A stretch of DNA of 61,063 nucleotides, from assembly GCA_033765345.1 (NCBI GenBank), contig JANRIC010000021.1, positions 1 to 61,063 of the forward strand, read 5' to 3'. Shown piece by piece: positions 34,103 through 43,300 of this stretch (position 1 is the stretch's first letter; each line of letters begins with the position of its first letter). Position numbers and translations under genes: made by a program. This DNA comes from JANRIC01 sp033765345 (GTDB taxonomy: Bacteria; Bacteroidota; Bacteroidia; Cytophagales; Microscillaceae). The notes below the pieces were generated by a model that was not told the DNA's origin, made no database searches, and worked only from the letters and a program-made list of their open reading frames with translations.

Positions 34103-35329
34103 CTATTGATACTGATACTGAATCCGTAAGGAAGGGATTCCTCTGGTAAAAATACCCGATTCACAAAATTCCTGATTGGGAGCCACACGAATATCTATCA
34201 GGTGATCAAAGATTTTATTCAGTGCTATTTCTACTTCGGCTTTGGCAAGCATCGCACCCAGGCAAAAATGCCGCCCTCCACCAAAAGCCAAATGGTCGGC
34301 ACTGGCTGTAAAAGCTTTGGAAAAATTCAAGTCTTTGCGAAAGATATTAAATTCGTCCGGGTTCTCGAATCGCCTTTCATCCCTTTGGGCTGATCCGATC
34401 CAAAGCAATACTTTGGCATTCGCAGGGATAGTACCTCCGCTTACCTCGACTTCCTCAGAGGTAATTCGCATAATGGATTGGGTAGGGGGAGAAAATCTGA
34501 GCGTTTCGGCGAAGGCCAAAGGAATCAACTCCCGATTTTCGCGAACGGCAAGTAGCTGCTCTGGGTGTAAGAGCAAATTACGCATCAGCAGGGTAAACAT
34601 TTTATCAGTACTTTCGGCTCCGGCAGTGATCAACAGACTCACAAAACCACGAATTTCCTGGTCGCTCATTTGATATCCGTCAATTTCGGCGGTACAAAGG
34701 CGTGAAAGTATATCTCCTTGGGGGTTTCGCCTTCTTTCTTGAATAATAGGAATTAGATGGGCTTCAATTTCGGCTTTGGTCAGGAAAGCTGCCTCAATAA
34801 TCTGCTGATCCTGATTTAAGTTTCCGATAAAAGCTACAAAGGAGCGGTACCATTTCAGGAAACTATCTCCGTCTTTGTCTTCCAGCCCCAAAATTCCGGC
34901 AATTACTTGGATAGGAAAGCAGGCAGAAAATTCAGAAGCAAAATCAATTTCTTGTTTGTTTCTAAAACCTTCCATCACCTGAGCGGCTACTCGCTCAATA
35001 ATGGGTATCATCGTATGGGCAAGCTCTTGCCCACGCAATGCAGGAGCAACTACATTGCGGTGGTGTGAATGCTCTGCACCTTCCATCTCGATAATAGTGC
35101 GACCGTGCAAAGGCTGCGACTGAAATTCATAGTTTTTGACCGTAAAAGCAGGGTTTTTGAAGGCCTGCGCTATGTCTTCGTAGCGGCTCAGTACATACGT
35201 TTCAGTGATCGGGTGGTAATACAAAGGCATATAATCCCGCATCAACTTATAAAAAGTATATGGATTTTCATTAAAATCCGGACTCAAAAAATCTATATAT
35301 TGTATAGGCTTAGGCTGTAGAGTGTCCAT
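34103..35329 (-). CDS. Cytochrome P450
   Basis: 408 residues, the length of soluble bacterial P450. The haem ligand Cys356 is in FGGGRHFCLGAMLA; the I-helix oxygen-activation motif is ITAGAESTDK; and ETLR supplies the E-x-x-R pair, with FRKDLNFSKAF before the haem loop. It should hydroxylate a small hydrophobic substrate in the cytoplasm. There is no ferredoxin or reductase gene and no biosynthetic cluster around it, so the redox partner and substrate are open. It is convergent with the GDSL gene, with a 16-bp gap. Confidence 0.94.
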   Translation of the reverse strand: MDTLQPKPIQYIDFLSPDFNENPYTFYKLMRDYMPLYYHPITETYVLSRYEDIAQAFKNPAFTVKNYEFQSQPLHGRTIIEMEGAEHSHHRNVVAPALRGQELAHTMIPIIERVAAQVMEGFRNKQEIDFASEFSACFPIQVIAGILGLEDKDGDSFLKWYRSFVAFIGNLNQDQQIIEAAFLTKAEIEAHLIPIIQERRRNPQGDILSRLCTAEIDGYQMSDQEIRGFVSLLITAGAESTDKMFTLLMRNLLLHPEQLLAVRENRELIPLAFAETLRFSPPTQSIMRITSEEVEVSGGTIPANAKVLLWIGSAQRDERRFENPDEFNIFRKDLNFSKAFTASADHLAFGGGRHFCLGAMLAKAEVEIALNKIFDHLIDIRVAPNQEFCESGIFTRGIPSLRIQYQYQ

Positions 35330-35492
35330 AATTTTTTATTTATTTAAGCTCTGATAAACTCTAATTAAAATGAATTTAGTGTAAATTTGTTTAAAAAAGA
35401 GTGCCGTAGCCTGAAATCTTTTGCTATTTTTATGAAATGCAAAATTAGTTTCATCCCAAAGCCTAAAATGTATCACTTAATACCCAATCAAG

Positions 35493-35837
35493 ATGACCAA
35501 AGACTGGAAAGATCGCCTGGGAGTGGTTTTCTCGACTAACCCCGATTTTGAATACCAAAACAATCAGGAGGATGAAGCCGAAACACTCGCTCCCTCCCAA
35601 CAAAAACTCAAGATAAGCCTCGACCGCAAACAGCGCAAAGGCAAAAGTGTGACGCTCATCACGGGTTTTGTGGGCAAAGACGATGACTTGAAAGAACTCG
35701 CCAAAAAACTCAAATCCAAATGTGGTGTTGGTGGCTCCGCCAAAGACGGTGAAATCATCATCCAGGGGGACTTCCGCGATAAAATCCTGCAAATCCTCAG
35801 TGATGAAGGTTATCAGGCGAAAAAAGCCGGGGGCTGA
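35493..35837 (+). CDS. SUI1 family translation factor (eIF1/YciH-like)
   Basis: 114 residues. The N-terminal 35 are polar and acidic. The SUI1 domain covers about 36-110: LKISLDRKQRKGKSVTLITG, KDDDLKELAKKLKSKCGVGG and IIIQGDFRDKILQILSDEGY are its three blocks. Bacterial members bind the small ribosomal subunit and influence the accuracy of initiation, but are not essential in E. coli. It is a single gene between the divergent P450 and a repeat-bearing gap. Confidence 0.93.
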   Translation: MTKDWKDRLGVVFSTNPDFEYQNNQEDEAETLAPSQQKLKISLDRKQRKGKSVTLITGFVGKDDDLKELAKKLKSKCGVGGSAKDGEIIIQGDFRDKILQILSDEGYQAKKAGG

Positions 35838-36077
35838 ATTGTGATAGACAGGTAGAAACCAGGTGCTTTAACGTACAAATTGATCGCTTTAAAGATAGAG
35901 TAGCTTGTCCCTTCCCTTGTATTTTGAGGATAAAAATTCCTTTTTTCCTCTTTTGTGGGCAGCAGGGATTTCGGGTTTATGCTTGGCTTCTTGAGCAGCC
36001 TTTGGCCTTTGCCTTCGGCAGAAAGCGGACGCTTTCTAAATACTTGGCACAAGGAAATCCTTGCGCCAGGTTAGGTT
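35838..36077. other. Gap with a third partial copy of the nearby direct repeat
   Basis: 240 bp without a gene. At 35970-35998 there is a 29-nt stretch equal at 27 positions to 37351-37379, the end of the second direct-repeat copy. A small palindrome GAAAGC-GGAC-GCTTTC follows at 36021-36036. Confidence 0.5.
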
Positions 36078-36320
36078 CTACATTCTCCATAATCCTGCAA
36101 CAGACAAGTCTTCATCCAAATCTTCCCAGTGAATCCCTTGTCCATTTCCAATAAACCGCCAGTGATTTCGCTGTTCTTCGCTTGCATCACGCAATTTAGG
36201 AAACCAATCCAGGGGAATCCCCAATTCTCGCCCGTCTGCCAGGCGAAGATACATCTTACTATCTTCAAACCACAAATCTACTGCGGTGATTTGTATCTCA
36301 CGGTTCGTTAAAATATTCAT
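36078..36320 (-). CDS. DUF2442 domain protein
   Basis: 80 residues, a complete DUF2442 domain: ITAVDLWFEDSKMYLRLADGRELGIPLDWFP, then HWRFIGNGQGIHWEDLDEDLSVAGL, the conserved closing motif. In many bacteria it is encoded directly after a DUF4160 gene, and the pair looks like a toxin-antitoxin or other two-protein module; this function is a prediction, not shown. Here the ATG at 36320 lies inside the end of the DUF4160 gene, with 23 nt overlapping. The DUF4160 partner is broken by an inserted element (see 36298-36653), so this gene may be an orphan. Confidence 0.88.
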   Translation of the reverse strand: MNILTNREIQITAVDLWFEDSKMYLRLADGRELGIPLDWFPKLRDASEEQRNHWRFIGNGQGIHWEDLDEDLSVAGLWRM

Positions 36321-36496
36321 TCCAAGCTTGTTTAAATTGTTCTTGATTTTCTAAAACTAATTTGCGTAAACGATTAATATCACGTGCACTAAAACCATAA
36401 GAGTTTGCCAGATCTACTTCATCCAACCAAAACTTAGCAGTATTTTCTGCACTTTCAACGTGTATATGAGGTGGTTCAGCCCCTTCATTACTGTAA

Positions 36497-36504
36497 AAGA
36501 AAAA
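36497..36504. repeat. Left 8-bp target-site duplication of the 108-bp element
   Basis: AAGAAAAA, identical to 36613-36620 on the other side of the element. On the coding strand it reads TTTTTCTT, the Phe-Phe-Phe codons of the DUF4160 gene. Confidence 0.9.
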
Positions 36505-36612
36505 GGCTCTTCCCTAGAATTGGACTGATAGTTTTAAAAGGTAGTCTTTTGACGAAATTATGGGTTCAAAATCATTGAATTTCAGTTATCAGTCTAAATT
36601 ATGGTAAGAGCC
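36505..36612. mobile_element. 108-bp MITE-like element with ISL3-type ends
   Basis: The ends are imperfect inverted repeats of 26 bp (20 of 26 match): GGCTCTTCCC at the left and, read inwards from the right, GGCTCTTACC, each followed 8 nt later by GACTGATA. A perfect 8-bp direct duplication, AAGAAAAA, flanks it at 36497-36504 and 36613-36620. No coding frame fits in 108 bp, so it must be moved in trans. Ends starting GGCTCTT and 8-bp target copies are what I recall for the ISL3 family; the parent transposase is not in the window. Confidence 0.9.
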
Positions 36613-36620
36613 AAGAAAAA
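36613..36620. repeat. Right 8-bp target-site duplication of the 108-bp element
   Basis: AAGAAAAA, the second copy of the duplicated target, directly next to the element's terminal base at 36612. Confidence 0.9.
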
Positions 36621-36879
36621 TCTAAAACCTTCTATTCTTAGGATGGTTGGCATAATTTTGGGCTTTTGCAAAACCAAGTTACAAGTTTTTAATGAAATAT
36701 CGGTGAATAAACTGTAAAATTTATAAATTTTGAAAGCTATTAAAATAGACGTTTTCTTTTCTTGAAAATATGGGAGTCAAGATAAAATTTATATTGAGTA
36801 CTGGGAGTAGTCAAATACCGACCCGCTCTTTTAAGTGTTGTTCAGCATCGCTTAAAAGTATTCGGAAAGTTTGCAAATC

Positions 36880-37010
36880 CCAGCCGAAGGCTTGGGACGT
36901 TCTCACTACGAAAGCCTAAGATAAAATATTCTTTGCAAAATAGCCAGATTTTATTTATAAACCCGAAAGCCTCTAGATGCAGATTTTCGGGTTTTATGTT
37001 CTTGTTTCTA
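36880..37010. repeat. Direct repeat, copy 1 (with strong hairpin)
   Basis: About 130 bp that recurs at 37245-37379 on the same strand. Shared landmarks in order are CCAGCCGAAGGCTTGGGACG, CTAAGATAAAATAT, and GAAAGCCTCTAGATGCAGA. It contains a perfect 10-bp stem (36959-36968 with 36985-36994). Nothing in it codes. Confidence 0.8.
36959..36994. other. Hairpin inside direct repeat copy 1
   Basis: AAACCCGAAA pairs perfectly with TTTCGGGTTT across a 16-nt loop and is followed by TATGTTCTTG, so it is not a typical terminator. The second repeat copy keeps the loop sequence almost exactly but has two changes in the stem, so the loop rather than the stem is the better conserved part. Confidence 0.5.
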
Positions 37011-37072
37011 CTTAACCCATAGGTACTTCTTTGGGGATAAAATTTTATTTTTTAGCAGCTAAGGAAAACTCT

Positions 37073-37220
37073 GGGCATTCAAACAGCTTATATTTTTTTG
37101 CAAACATAGTACTTGGGCATTCGAACAGCCTATATTTTTTTGCAAACATAGTACTTGGGCATTCGAACAGCCTATATTTTTTTACAAACATAGTACCTGG
37201 GCATTCGAACAGCTTGTATT
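37073..37220. repeat. 42-bp tandem array (three full units and one partial)
   Basis: Units start at 37073, 37115, 37157 and 37199, exactly 42 nt apart, each opening GGGCATTC(A/G)AACAGC and containing a T-run and CAAACATAGTAC. The three full units differ at only four positions. The array lies between the two ~130-bp direct repeats. One plus-strand frame stays open across it and would give a 14-residue repeat (GHSNSLYFFANIVL), but it lacks a good start and known homology. Confidence 0.85.
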
Positions 37221-37244
37221 CAATAAAAGGAAATTGTAGGAATT

Positions 37245-37379
37245 CCAGCCGAAGGCTTGGGACGTTCTCTCCACGAAAGCCTAAGATAAAATATGCTTTG
37301 TAAAATAACTGGATTTTTATATAAAAACCTGAAAGCCTCTAGATGCAGAATTCGAGTTTATGCTTTGCTTCTTGAGCAG
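37245..37379. repeat. Direct repeat, copy 2
   Basis: The second copy of the block at 36880-37010, starting CCAGCCGAAGG. Its last 29 nt (37351-37379) match the partial copy at 35970-35998 at 27 positions, and extend beyond the match to copy 1. Confidence 0.8.
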
Positions 37380-37399
37380 TCCGTAGAGTTTGACATAAA

Positions 37400-37433
37400 A
37401 AATCCGGCAAACCAAATTTGGCTTACCGGATTT
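37400..37433 (-). terminator. Terminator of the GH13 amylase gene
   Basis: A long hairpin of 17 paired positions with two mismatches, 28 nt after the amylase stop on the minus strand, followed there by six T. It also marks the right edge of the repeat island. Confidence 0.85.
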
Positions 37434-37461
37434 CAATGATCCATTATCCATTAACTTAGGT

Positions 37462-40368
37462 TTAATAATTCAATACACGTTTTACGGTACGTCCTTTTTC
37501 TGTATTGATTTCTAAGAAATAAATACCTGCTGGTAAATTTGTCAGGTTTACTTCTGCTGTATAACTTTTTTGATTGATGGGTTGAAAAGACTTCATCAAA
37601 CGCCCATAAGTATCTAGCAATTTGAAATCGATGTTTTGGAATTTAGTACCTTCCCAGGTCACTTTTAAATGACTGCCAGGGTTTCCGACGAGGCTAAAAG
37701 CCTGTTTGACCAATTCATCCTCAAGGGCTAGCACTAGGTTAGGATTAGGTAAAGGAAAATTGACAAATACCTTAAACTCTCCGGGTGCCAGGTTAAGGCT
37801 GGTATTTTGATTGGTTACTTCTAAAGGTGCGTCTTGGTTACCTTCAAAGTAGTCGTACCAGGTACCTGTATGGGGGAAATTGGCATTCAGGCTGTTGGTT
37901 GTCACGTCAAAATTACCTACAATCACTGCACTCAATTGATCGGCATTTGTTGGATTATTGGTAGGGGCTATGGGTCTAATGGTCAATTGCTTCAATAGAT
38001 TAGTTCCGCCGGAGAAAGTTACTTGTCCTTTTTCAAATACTTCTGAGGACTTACGAAGGGCAATTAAGGCTGAAAAAACATCATAAAGCTGTTTACGTTG
38101 TGGATTTTGCAGATAGTCCCACCGAATGGGTTTTTCGCCTAAGCGTCCGCCTTCATTGATAGAAATATCATAGCCCAATTCGCCAAACTGCCACAGCATT
38201 TTAGGGCCAGGTACTGTAAAAAAGAAACTGGCTACGGCTGCAATTCTTTTCAGTCCGGTATTCAGGTTTCTGACATTATAGTTGTTCATTGAATTACCAA
38301 ACTGAAGATTTTCATACATCAGGCGTTCTTCATCGTGGCTTTCCATATAACCTATCAGGTTGTTGCTTTGATACGTTTGTGCGCCAAAGGTGCGGTTTTT
38401 TGCATAAATTCTGCTAAGGTCTGAGTCTTGAGAAAAGCCTAAAGAATTTTGTTTATAGGCCTGGTGCATAATCCCCCACGGCATCATGCCTTTTCCTTCA
38501 CCTATGCGATAATTTGCCAGCTCGATTTCTTCTTGATCTACCCCCAAATGCTCTAAAATCACATAAGCATTGGGATCAACTGCCCAAATAGCATCTGCCA
38601 TTCTTTTGAGGATAGCCACCCTTGAAGCGTCATAAGAATTCCAGCAACCCACATTGGAGTTACTAGCACCACAATTGGTATTTTGTGTAAATCCTTTGGA
38701 TAAGTCAAAACGAAAACCATCAAACTTGTATTCCGTCAACCAGTAGGCATTGACTCTATCTATAAAATCCTTTGTAAATTGACTTTCGTGGTTAAAGTCA
38801 TAAAACACACTAAAAGGATGTGTTGCTTGTTGGTTAAACCAGGGATTGTCTGGGGCTGCACTAAAGCCCTCGGCATACATTTTTACTAAAGGACATTCAA
38901 ATTCGGCGTGATTCAAGACCATATCCAAAATCACTGCAATGCCTCTTTGGTGACAAGCTTCAATGAGTTCCTTGAGGTCATTTTCTGTGCCATAAGATTT
39001 GTCCACTGCACAGAAGAAGATAGGATTATAGCCCCAGCTTTCATTGCCGTTAAACTCCATCACAGGCATTAATTCAATCGCATTAACCCCCAAATCTTGC
39101 AGATAATCCAGCCTATCAATGACTGCCTGAAAATTTTTAGGGGTATCAAAATCTCGCACCAACAATTCATAAATGATCAATTCTTCTTTTGCAGGACGGG
39201 TGAAATCCGAAAAGTTAAAAGGTGCTTGGGCAGTTTGGAGGATTCCTACAGGGCCTACTGTTTTTCCGGTAGGATAAGGTTTTAAGTTGGGGTAATTATT
39301 GGCTACTCTTGCATCGTTATCCGAATCAAATAAGACCTTTTCTGCATAAGGGTCAGTGACTCTTACAATATCTTCTTCTTCATCATAGACTAGGTACTGA
39401 AAAGCATATTCTTTGCCCGCCTCAAGCCCTGTGAGGGTAAACCAATGGAAGTTGCCGTCATTGCTTTTTTTGAATTGATAATCGGTATTTAATTCCCAGT
39501 TATTAAAATCGCCAACCACATACACAAATTTTTTATTGGGTGCTTCCAAAGCCAGGGTGATCGTATTGTCATCTATTTCATTGATTCCAGCGATTATTCC
39601 ACTGGGTAAATCCTCGATGACTGGGTCTATCCGCTTTAAGAAAGAAACAGAATCTTTGACCGTTTGGCTTCCATTGCTTGCCGTAACAATGACTTTATAA
39701 AAATCTTCGCTTACTGCTACTTGGGTAGAGGCAGAAGTCGTATTCATGACTGTAGGTTCATTGACACCATTGACGCTAAAAGTAATATTGGCAGTTTCTG
39801 AGGTTTCTACAGAGATATTTACCTGATCACCATTGCCCACCAAAAAACCACTAGTGGTAGGTTCAGTAAAAGTAAGCTGTAATCCCCCCTGAAAGAGGTC
39901 TACAAAAATATCTTGATTGGCAGAAGTCTTGCCTTCTTTACAGGCATTGCTATTGCCTCCAAAGCCACCGCAAGGGCCTGATTCGCGGAATACAAGCCCT
40001 AACCTGTAAATGGGCGTGTTGGCGGCCACGTTGTAAAACTGACGAATGGTACCCGGAAAGGTAAACTCCCATTTATTGGCTTCTCCGGCTACTTTGGTCA
40101 TTTGACCGAGGCTGTTTGGGTTTCCCCACTCTGTTACGACATTTGTCCAACCTGTACCTGTAGGTCCAGAGAGAATTACTCCGGTATGCAAGTGTACTGA
40201 CGTGACTCCCTGAAGGGCAGAAGTACCCTGAGTAGCATCATAGATGATTTTGACCCCAGTCATATCGGCAGTTGGGAAAGCGGGGACGGTGCTAACTTGC
40301 GCTTTTAGCTGTAAAACGCCCAAAAAGCAACATCCTACAAGGAGTAAATAGTGTATAGTTCGTTTCAT
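37462..40368 (-). CDS. Secreted alpha-amylase family protein (GH13) with type IX sorting domain
   Basis: 968 residues, signal peptide ending LKAQ. The N-terminal half has a domain with a starch-binding or E-set look (to about 260), a CBM48-like strand set (VYVVGDFNNWELNTDYQF, about 280-350), then the GH13 barrel: conserved block I DMVLNHAEFE, nucleophile Asp555 in GFRFDLSKGF, acid/base Glu606 in VILEHLGV, and Asp679 in ESHDEERL. The C-terminal ~80 residues (FKLLDTYGRLMKSF, LPAGIYFLEI, KRVLNY) are a type A T9SS sorting domain, so the enzyme is exported and fixed to or released from the surface. It overlaps the upstream UnbV lipoprotein gene by 4 nt (ATGA) and closes the starch locus. Confidence 0.95.
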   Translation of the reverse strand: MKRTIHYLLLVGCCFLGVLQLKAQVSTVPAFPTADMTGVKIIYDATQGTSALQGVTSVHLHTGVILSGPTGTGWTNVVTEWGNPNSLGQMTKVAGEANKWEFTFPGTIRQFYNVAANTPIYRLGLVFRESGPCGGFGGNSNACKEGKTSANQDIFVDLFQGGLQLTFTEPTTSGFLVGNGDQVNISVETSETANITFSVNGVNEPTVMNTTSASTQVAVSEDFYKVIVTASNGSQTVKDSVSFLKRIDPVIEDLPSGIIAGINEIDDNTITLALEAPNKKFVYVVGDFNNWELNTDYQFKKSNDGNFHWFTLTGLEAGKEYAFQYLVYDEEEDIVRVTDPYAEKVLFDSDNDARVANNYPNLKPYPTGKTVGPVGILQTAQAPFNFSDFTRPAKEELIIYELLVRDFDTPKNFQAVIDRLDYLQDLGVNAIELMPVMEFNGNESWGYNPIFFCAVDKSYGTENDLKELIEACHQRGIAVILDMVLNHAEFECPLVKMYAEGFSAAPDNPWFNQQATHPFSVFYDFNHESQFTKDFIDRVNAYWLTEYKFDGFRFDLSKGFTQNTNCGASNSNVGCWNSYDASRVAILKRMADAIWAVDPNAYVILEHLGVDQEEIELANYRIGEGKGMMPWGIMHQAYKQNSLGFSQDSDLSRIYAKNRTFGAQTYQSNNLIGYMESHDEERLMYENLQFGNSMNNYNVRNLNTGLKRIAAVASFFFTVPGPKMLWQFGELGYDISINEGGRLGEKPIRWDYLQNPQRKQLYDVFSALIALRKSSEVFEKGQVTFSGGTNLLKQLTIRPIAPTNNPTNADQLSAVIVGNFDVTTNSLNANFPHTGTWYDYFEGNQDAPLEVTNQNTSLNLAPGEFKVFVNFPLPNPNLVLALEDELVKQAFSLVGNPGSHLKVTWEGTKFQNIDFKLLDTYGRLMKSFQPINQKSYTAEVNLTNLPAGIYFLEINTEKGRTVKRVLNY

Positions 40369-43300
40369 TGTATAAGATTGGTTAATTCAAAAATTTCTAA
40401 TTTTCCGTGGTTACGGGCTACGATGATCCCTTCTTTGTTTCCGGCAAGGCGAATAAAAGCCAGGTGTTTTACGTCACCGCCGGCTTTAAAACCTGATGCT
40501 TTGTGGTTGATGAATTGAAACTTTCCGGTTTTATCTCCAAGTAATAAACCTCCATAATAAGCATCATTGCGAGGAGTCTCAATCTCAACCGGATAGAGAT
40601 TTCCGGCAGTAAGTATGTCTGCAAAGCCATCTCGGTTAAAATCACGGACGATAAAATCATTGATAGAAGAAATCTGGGCAAGGGCAGGCAATTGATTTAT
40701 TTGAAATTTCCGCTTGCCTTGGTTGATCAAGGCCAGGCTGGCGAAGGTTTTCGCCTGATAATGAATGGACTTCTCGAGTTTTGCTTTGCTATACACATCT
40801 TCTAATGTAGCCTTTCCAAATTCTTCATAAGTTTTGAATTTTTCGGCGATTAGGGGCATTTGTTGAGAAGAGCATTGCCGTCCGCGCAAAGGGAATAAAT
40901 CTCCTTGATTGTAATACCCTAAGACAATATCCCCGCGCCCGTTTTTGTCAAAATCGTTGTAATACACTTGGAAAGGCTCTTCGGGGCTGGTTTTGTATTT
41001 ATAATTTAAGCCTAGATTTCCGGCAAGGATGTCGGTTTTACGATCCTGATTGATGTCTGCAAGCTCAAGGCTATACCACCAACCTGTGAGTTGGTCAAAG
41101 CCGTAGTCTTGCGTGCGGTCTTCCAGTTTATTTCCCAGTAGCTCAAAGACCATGATTGAAGTCCACTCTCCTACGACTACAAGTTCGGCTTTGCCGTTGC
41201 CGTCTAGGTCGCCCCAGGCGGCGTCGGTAATGAGTCCCAGTTTATGAAATTTGGGGTTAAATGAATGGGTTTTGTCTGCAAATTTGCCCTTTTCATTGAT
41301 TAAAATATAGCTTGGGGCAGGGCTTGGATATTGCATAGGATTTACTCGCCCACCCACAAAAAGGTCTAAGTCTCCGTCACCGTCTATGTCAAAAGGTCTG
41401 ACTACGGAACCACTGCTATGCATTTTGGGCAGGGTGGCTTTTTGTAAAACCCCATTTTCATTCAGATAAAGGCGGTCTTGATAAGCTTCGCTATTCGGGA
41501 AAAATTCATTGCCGCCACTGACCACGTACAGATCCAAATCTCCGTCAAGGTCTACATCTAAAAATTCAGCTCCAACGTCTTCAAATACATAATCTCGATT
41601 GAATACGGGTTGGTCGGATTTTTCAAATCCACCCTGGGCATTTTGGATCAATAGTCGTCCTGGTTTTCCTGATGCTCCGCCCAAATAAAAATCATCCAGC
41701 CCATCTTGATTAAAGTCAGCTAGGGCGAGTGCCGGTCCGAACTGCGACATTTTGTGGGGCAACAACACTTCAAGGTCAAAATCATTGTAAGGATTTTCTA
41801 CGTGTTGAATTTCCAATGCAAGGTCTGTGGTAATATTTTGGAATAATGGTTTGGATACGGGTGCTACTCGTTTGTCCAAGGAGGCATTTTGATAATTCAG
41901 TTCCAGCAGTTGATTGGTTTTTGGAAGGATAATTTTTTGCATTTTGCCATCCGGCCAGTAGATGAATAAGCTGTCTATCCGGCTATTTCCCAAGCCAAAA
42001 TGCGCTATATTTTCTACTGATGACAAGTAACCTCTGCTGAGGATATGCTCTTTGACGAGTTTGCCTTGTTTGGTAAAAGCCTCGATTCTTGCTCCGATAC
42101 CTGATGTATTTCCTTGTGGCCCTTTGAGTTTGATTCTCAGGTAATTATTATTTTTAGATTTATTCTCAAAGACGTGGGCGACCTCATCGATATTATTGAC
42201 TACGATATCCAGGTCTCCATCATTGTCGAGGTCTCCATAAGAAGCCCCATTGGAGAAGGCGGGTACATCAAAACCCCAGGCTTCACTCATATTTTTGAAG
42301 GTATAATCTCCGGTATTTTTAAAAATATAATTTGGTAGTTTGGTAGAAGGCATTTCATCCAGGAGTTGGCGCATGACTTTGGCTTTATCTTCAACTTTTT
42401 TATCCATCGCTGCTCCCATGACCTTGTCTTCGTGTTTGACAAAGTCTTTATTGGTAAAATCTTTTCTAAATCCATTGGTAATCAGCAGGTCATTCCAGGT
42501 ATCATTGTCGAAGTCGGCAAATAGGGCTGACCAGCTCCAGTCTGTGGTAGCCACTCCGGCTAATTGCCCAATTTCGCTGAATGTAAGGTCACCCTGATTG
42601 AGCTGAAGGCTGTTATACATATATTGGTGATGAAATCCGAAATAAACTGCCTGGTAGAATTGTTCGGGGTTCATGGGTTTCATGTTGGTTTTCTGGCGAA
42701 AATTATCGGCAGGAGCCATATCGGCTACAAAAATATCTGTCAAACCGTCATGATTAATATCAGCAGCATCTACGCCCATTCCGAAATTGGAGATGTGATT
42801 GGTCGCAGTCATGATTTGGTTGCTGAAAGTCCCGTCTTGCTGATTGATGTACAAATAATCGGGTTCTATGTAATCGTTGGATACGTAGATATCCATCCAT
42901 CCGTCAAGATTAAAGTCTGCGGCAGTGACACCCAAGCCGTAGCCGAGTCCATTTTGTAAAATACCTGCTTTTTCACTTTTATCTATAAATTTTCCATTTT
43001 CCTGTATGAATAATTTATCTCCTCCGAGTTCGTCTTTTGTTGCTCTGAGTCGAAGAGCTTCTTCGGCTTTGAAGGTTCGTGTAGGTCGGTTCAGGAGAAA
43101 CATATCCAGGTCATTGTCATTGTCCAAATCCACAAATAAAGCTTGTGTAGAACAGGACGGATCATCTAGCCCGTATTCTTTGGCCTTTTCAGTAAAAGTC
43201 AGGTTACCATTATTGATAAATAATTCATTTCGGCGATCATCCGTTTCTCTTTTTCCAGAATTACAAACGTAGATATCCAGCAGCCCATCGCTATTGACAT

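Larger units (their letters stand above)
36298..36653 (-). pseudogene. DUF4160 gene interrupted by a 108-bp inserted element
   Basis: The first 13 codons (ATG at 36653-36651) give MPTILRIEGFRFF, the exact start expected of DUF4160. The frame then enters an inserted element and meets a stop after 6 more codons. Beyond the element the rest reads FFYSNEGAEPPHIHV, AKFWLDEVDLANSYGFS, and KQAWNEYFNEP to a TGA at 36300-36298. Removing 36505-36612 and one 8-bp target copy restores an unbroken 79-residue protein, a complete family member. The total insertion of 116 bp also shifts the frame. The remaining 3' part has kept its reading frame and no extra stops, so the disruption is probably recent. The DUF2442 partner is intact. 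Confidence 0.92.

Noticed and set aside
37073..37220. CRISPR array
   Set aside because: The repeats are directly contiguous with no unique spacers, and no cas gene is present.
36613..37440. A retron or group II intron
   Set aside because: The hairpins are short, and there is no reverse transcriptase frame in or near the region.
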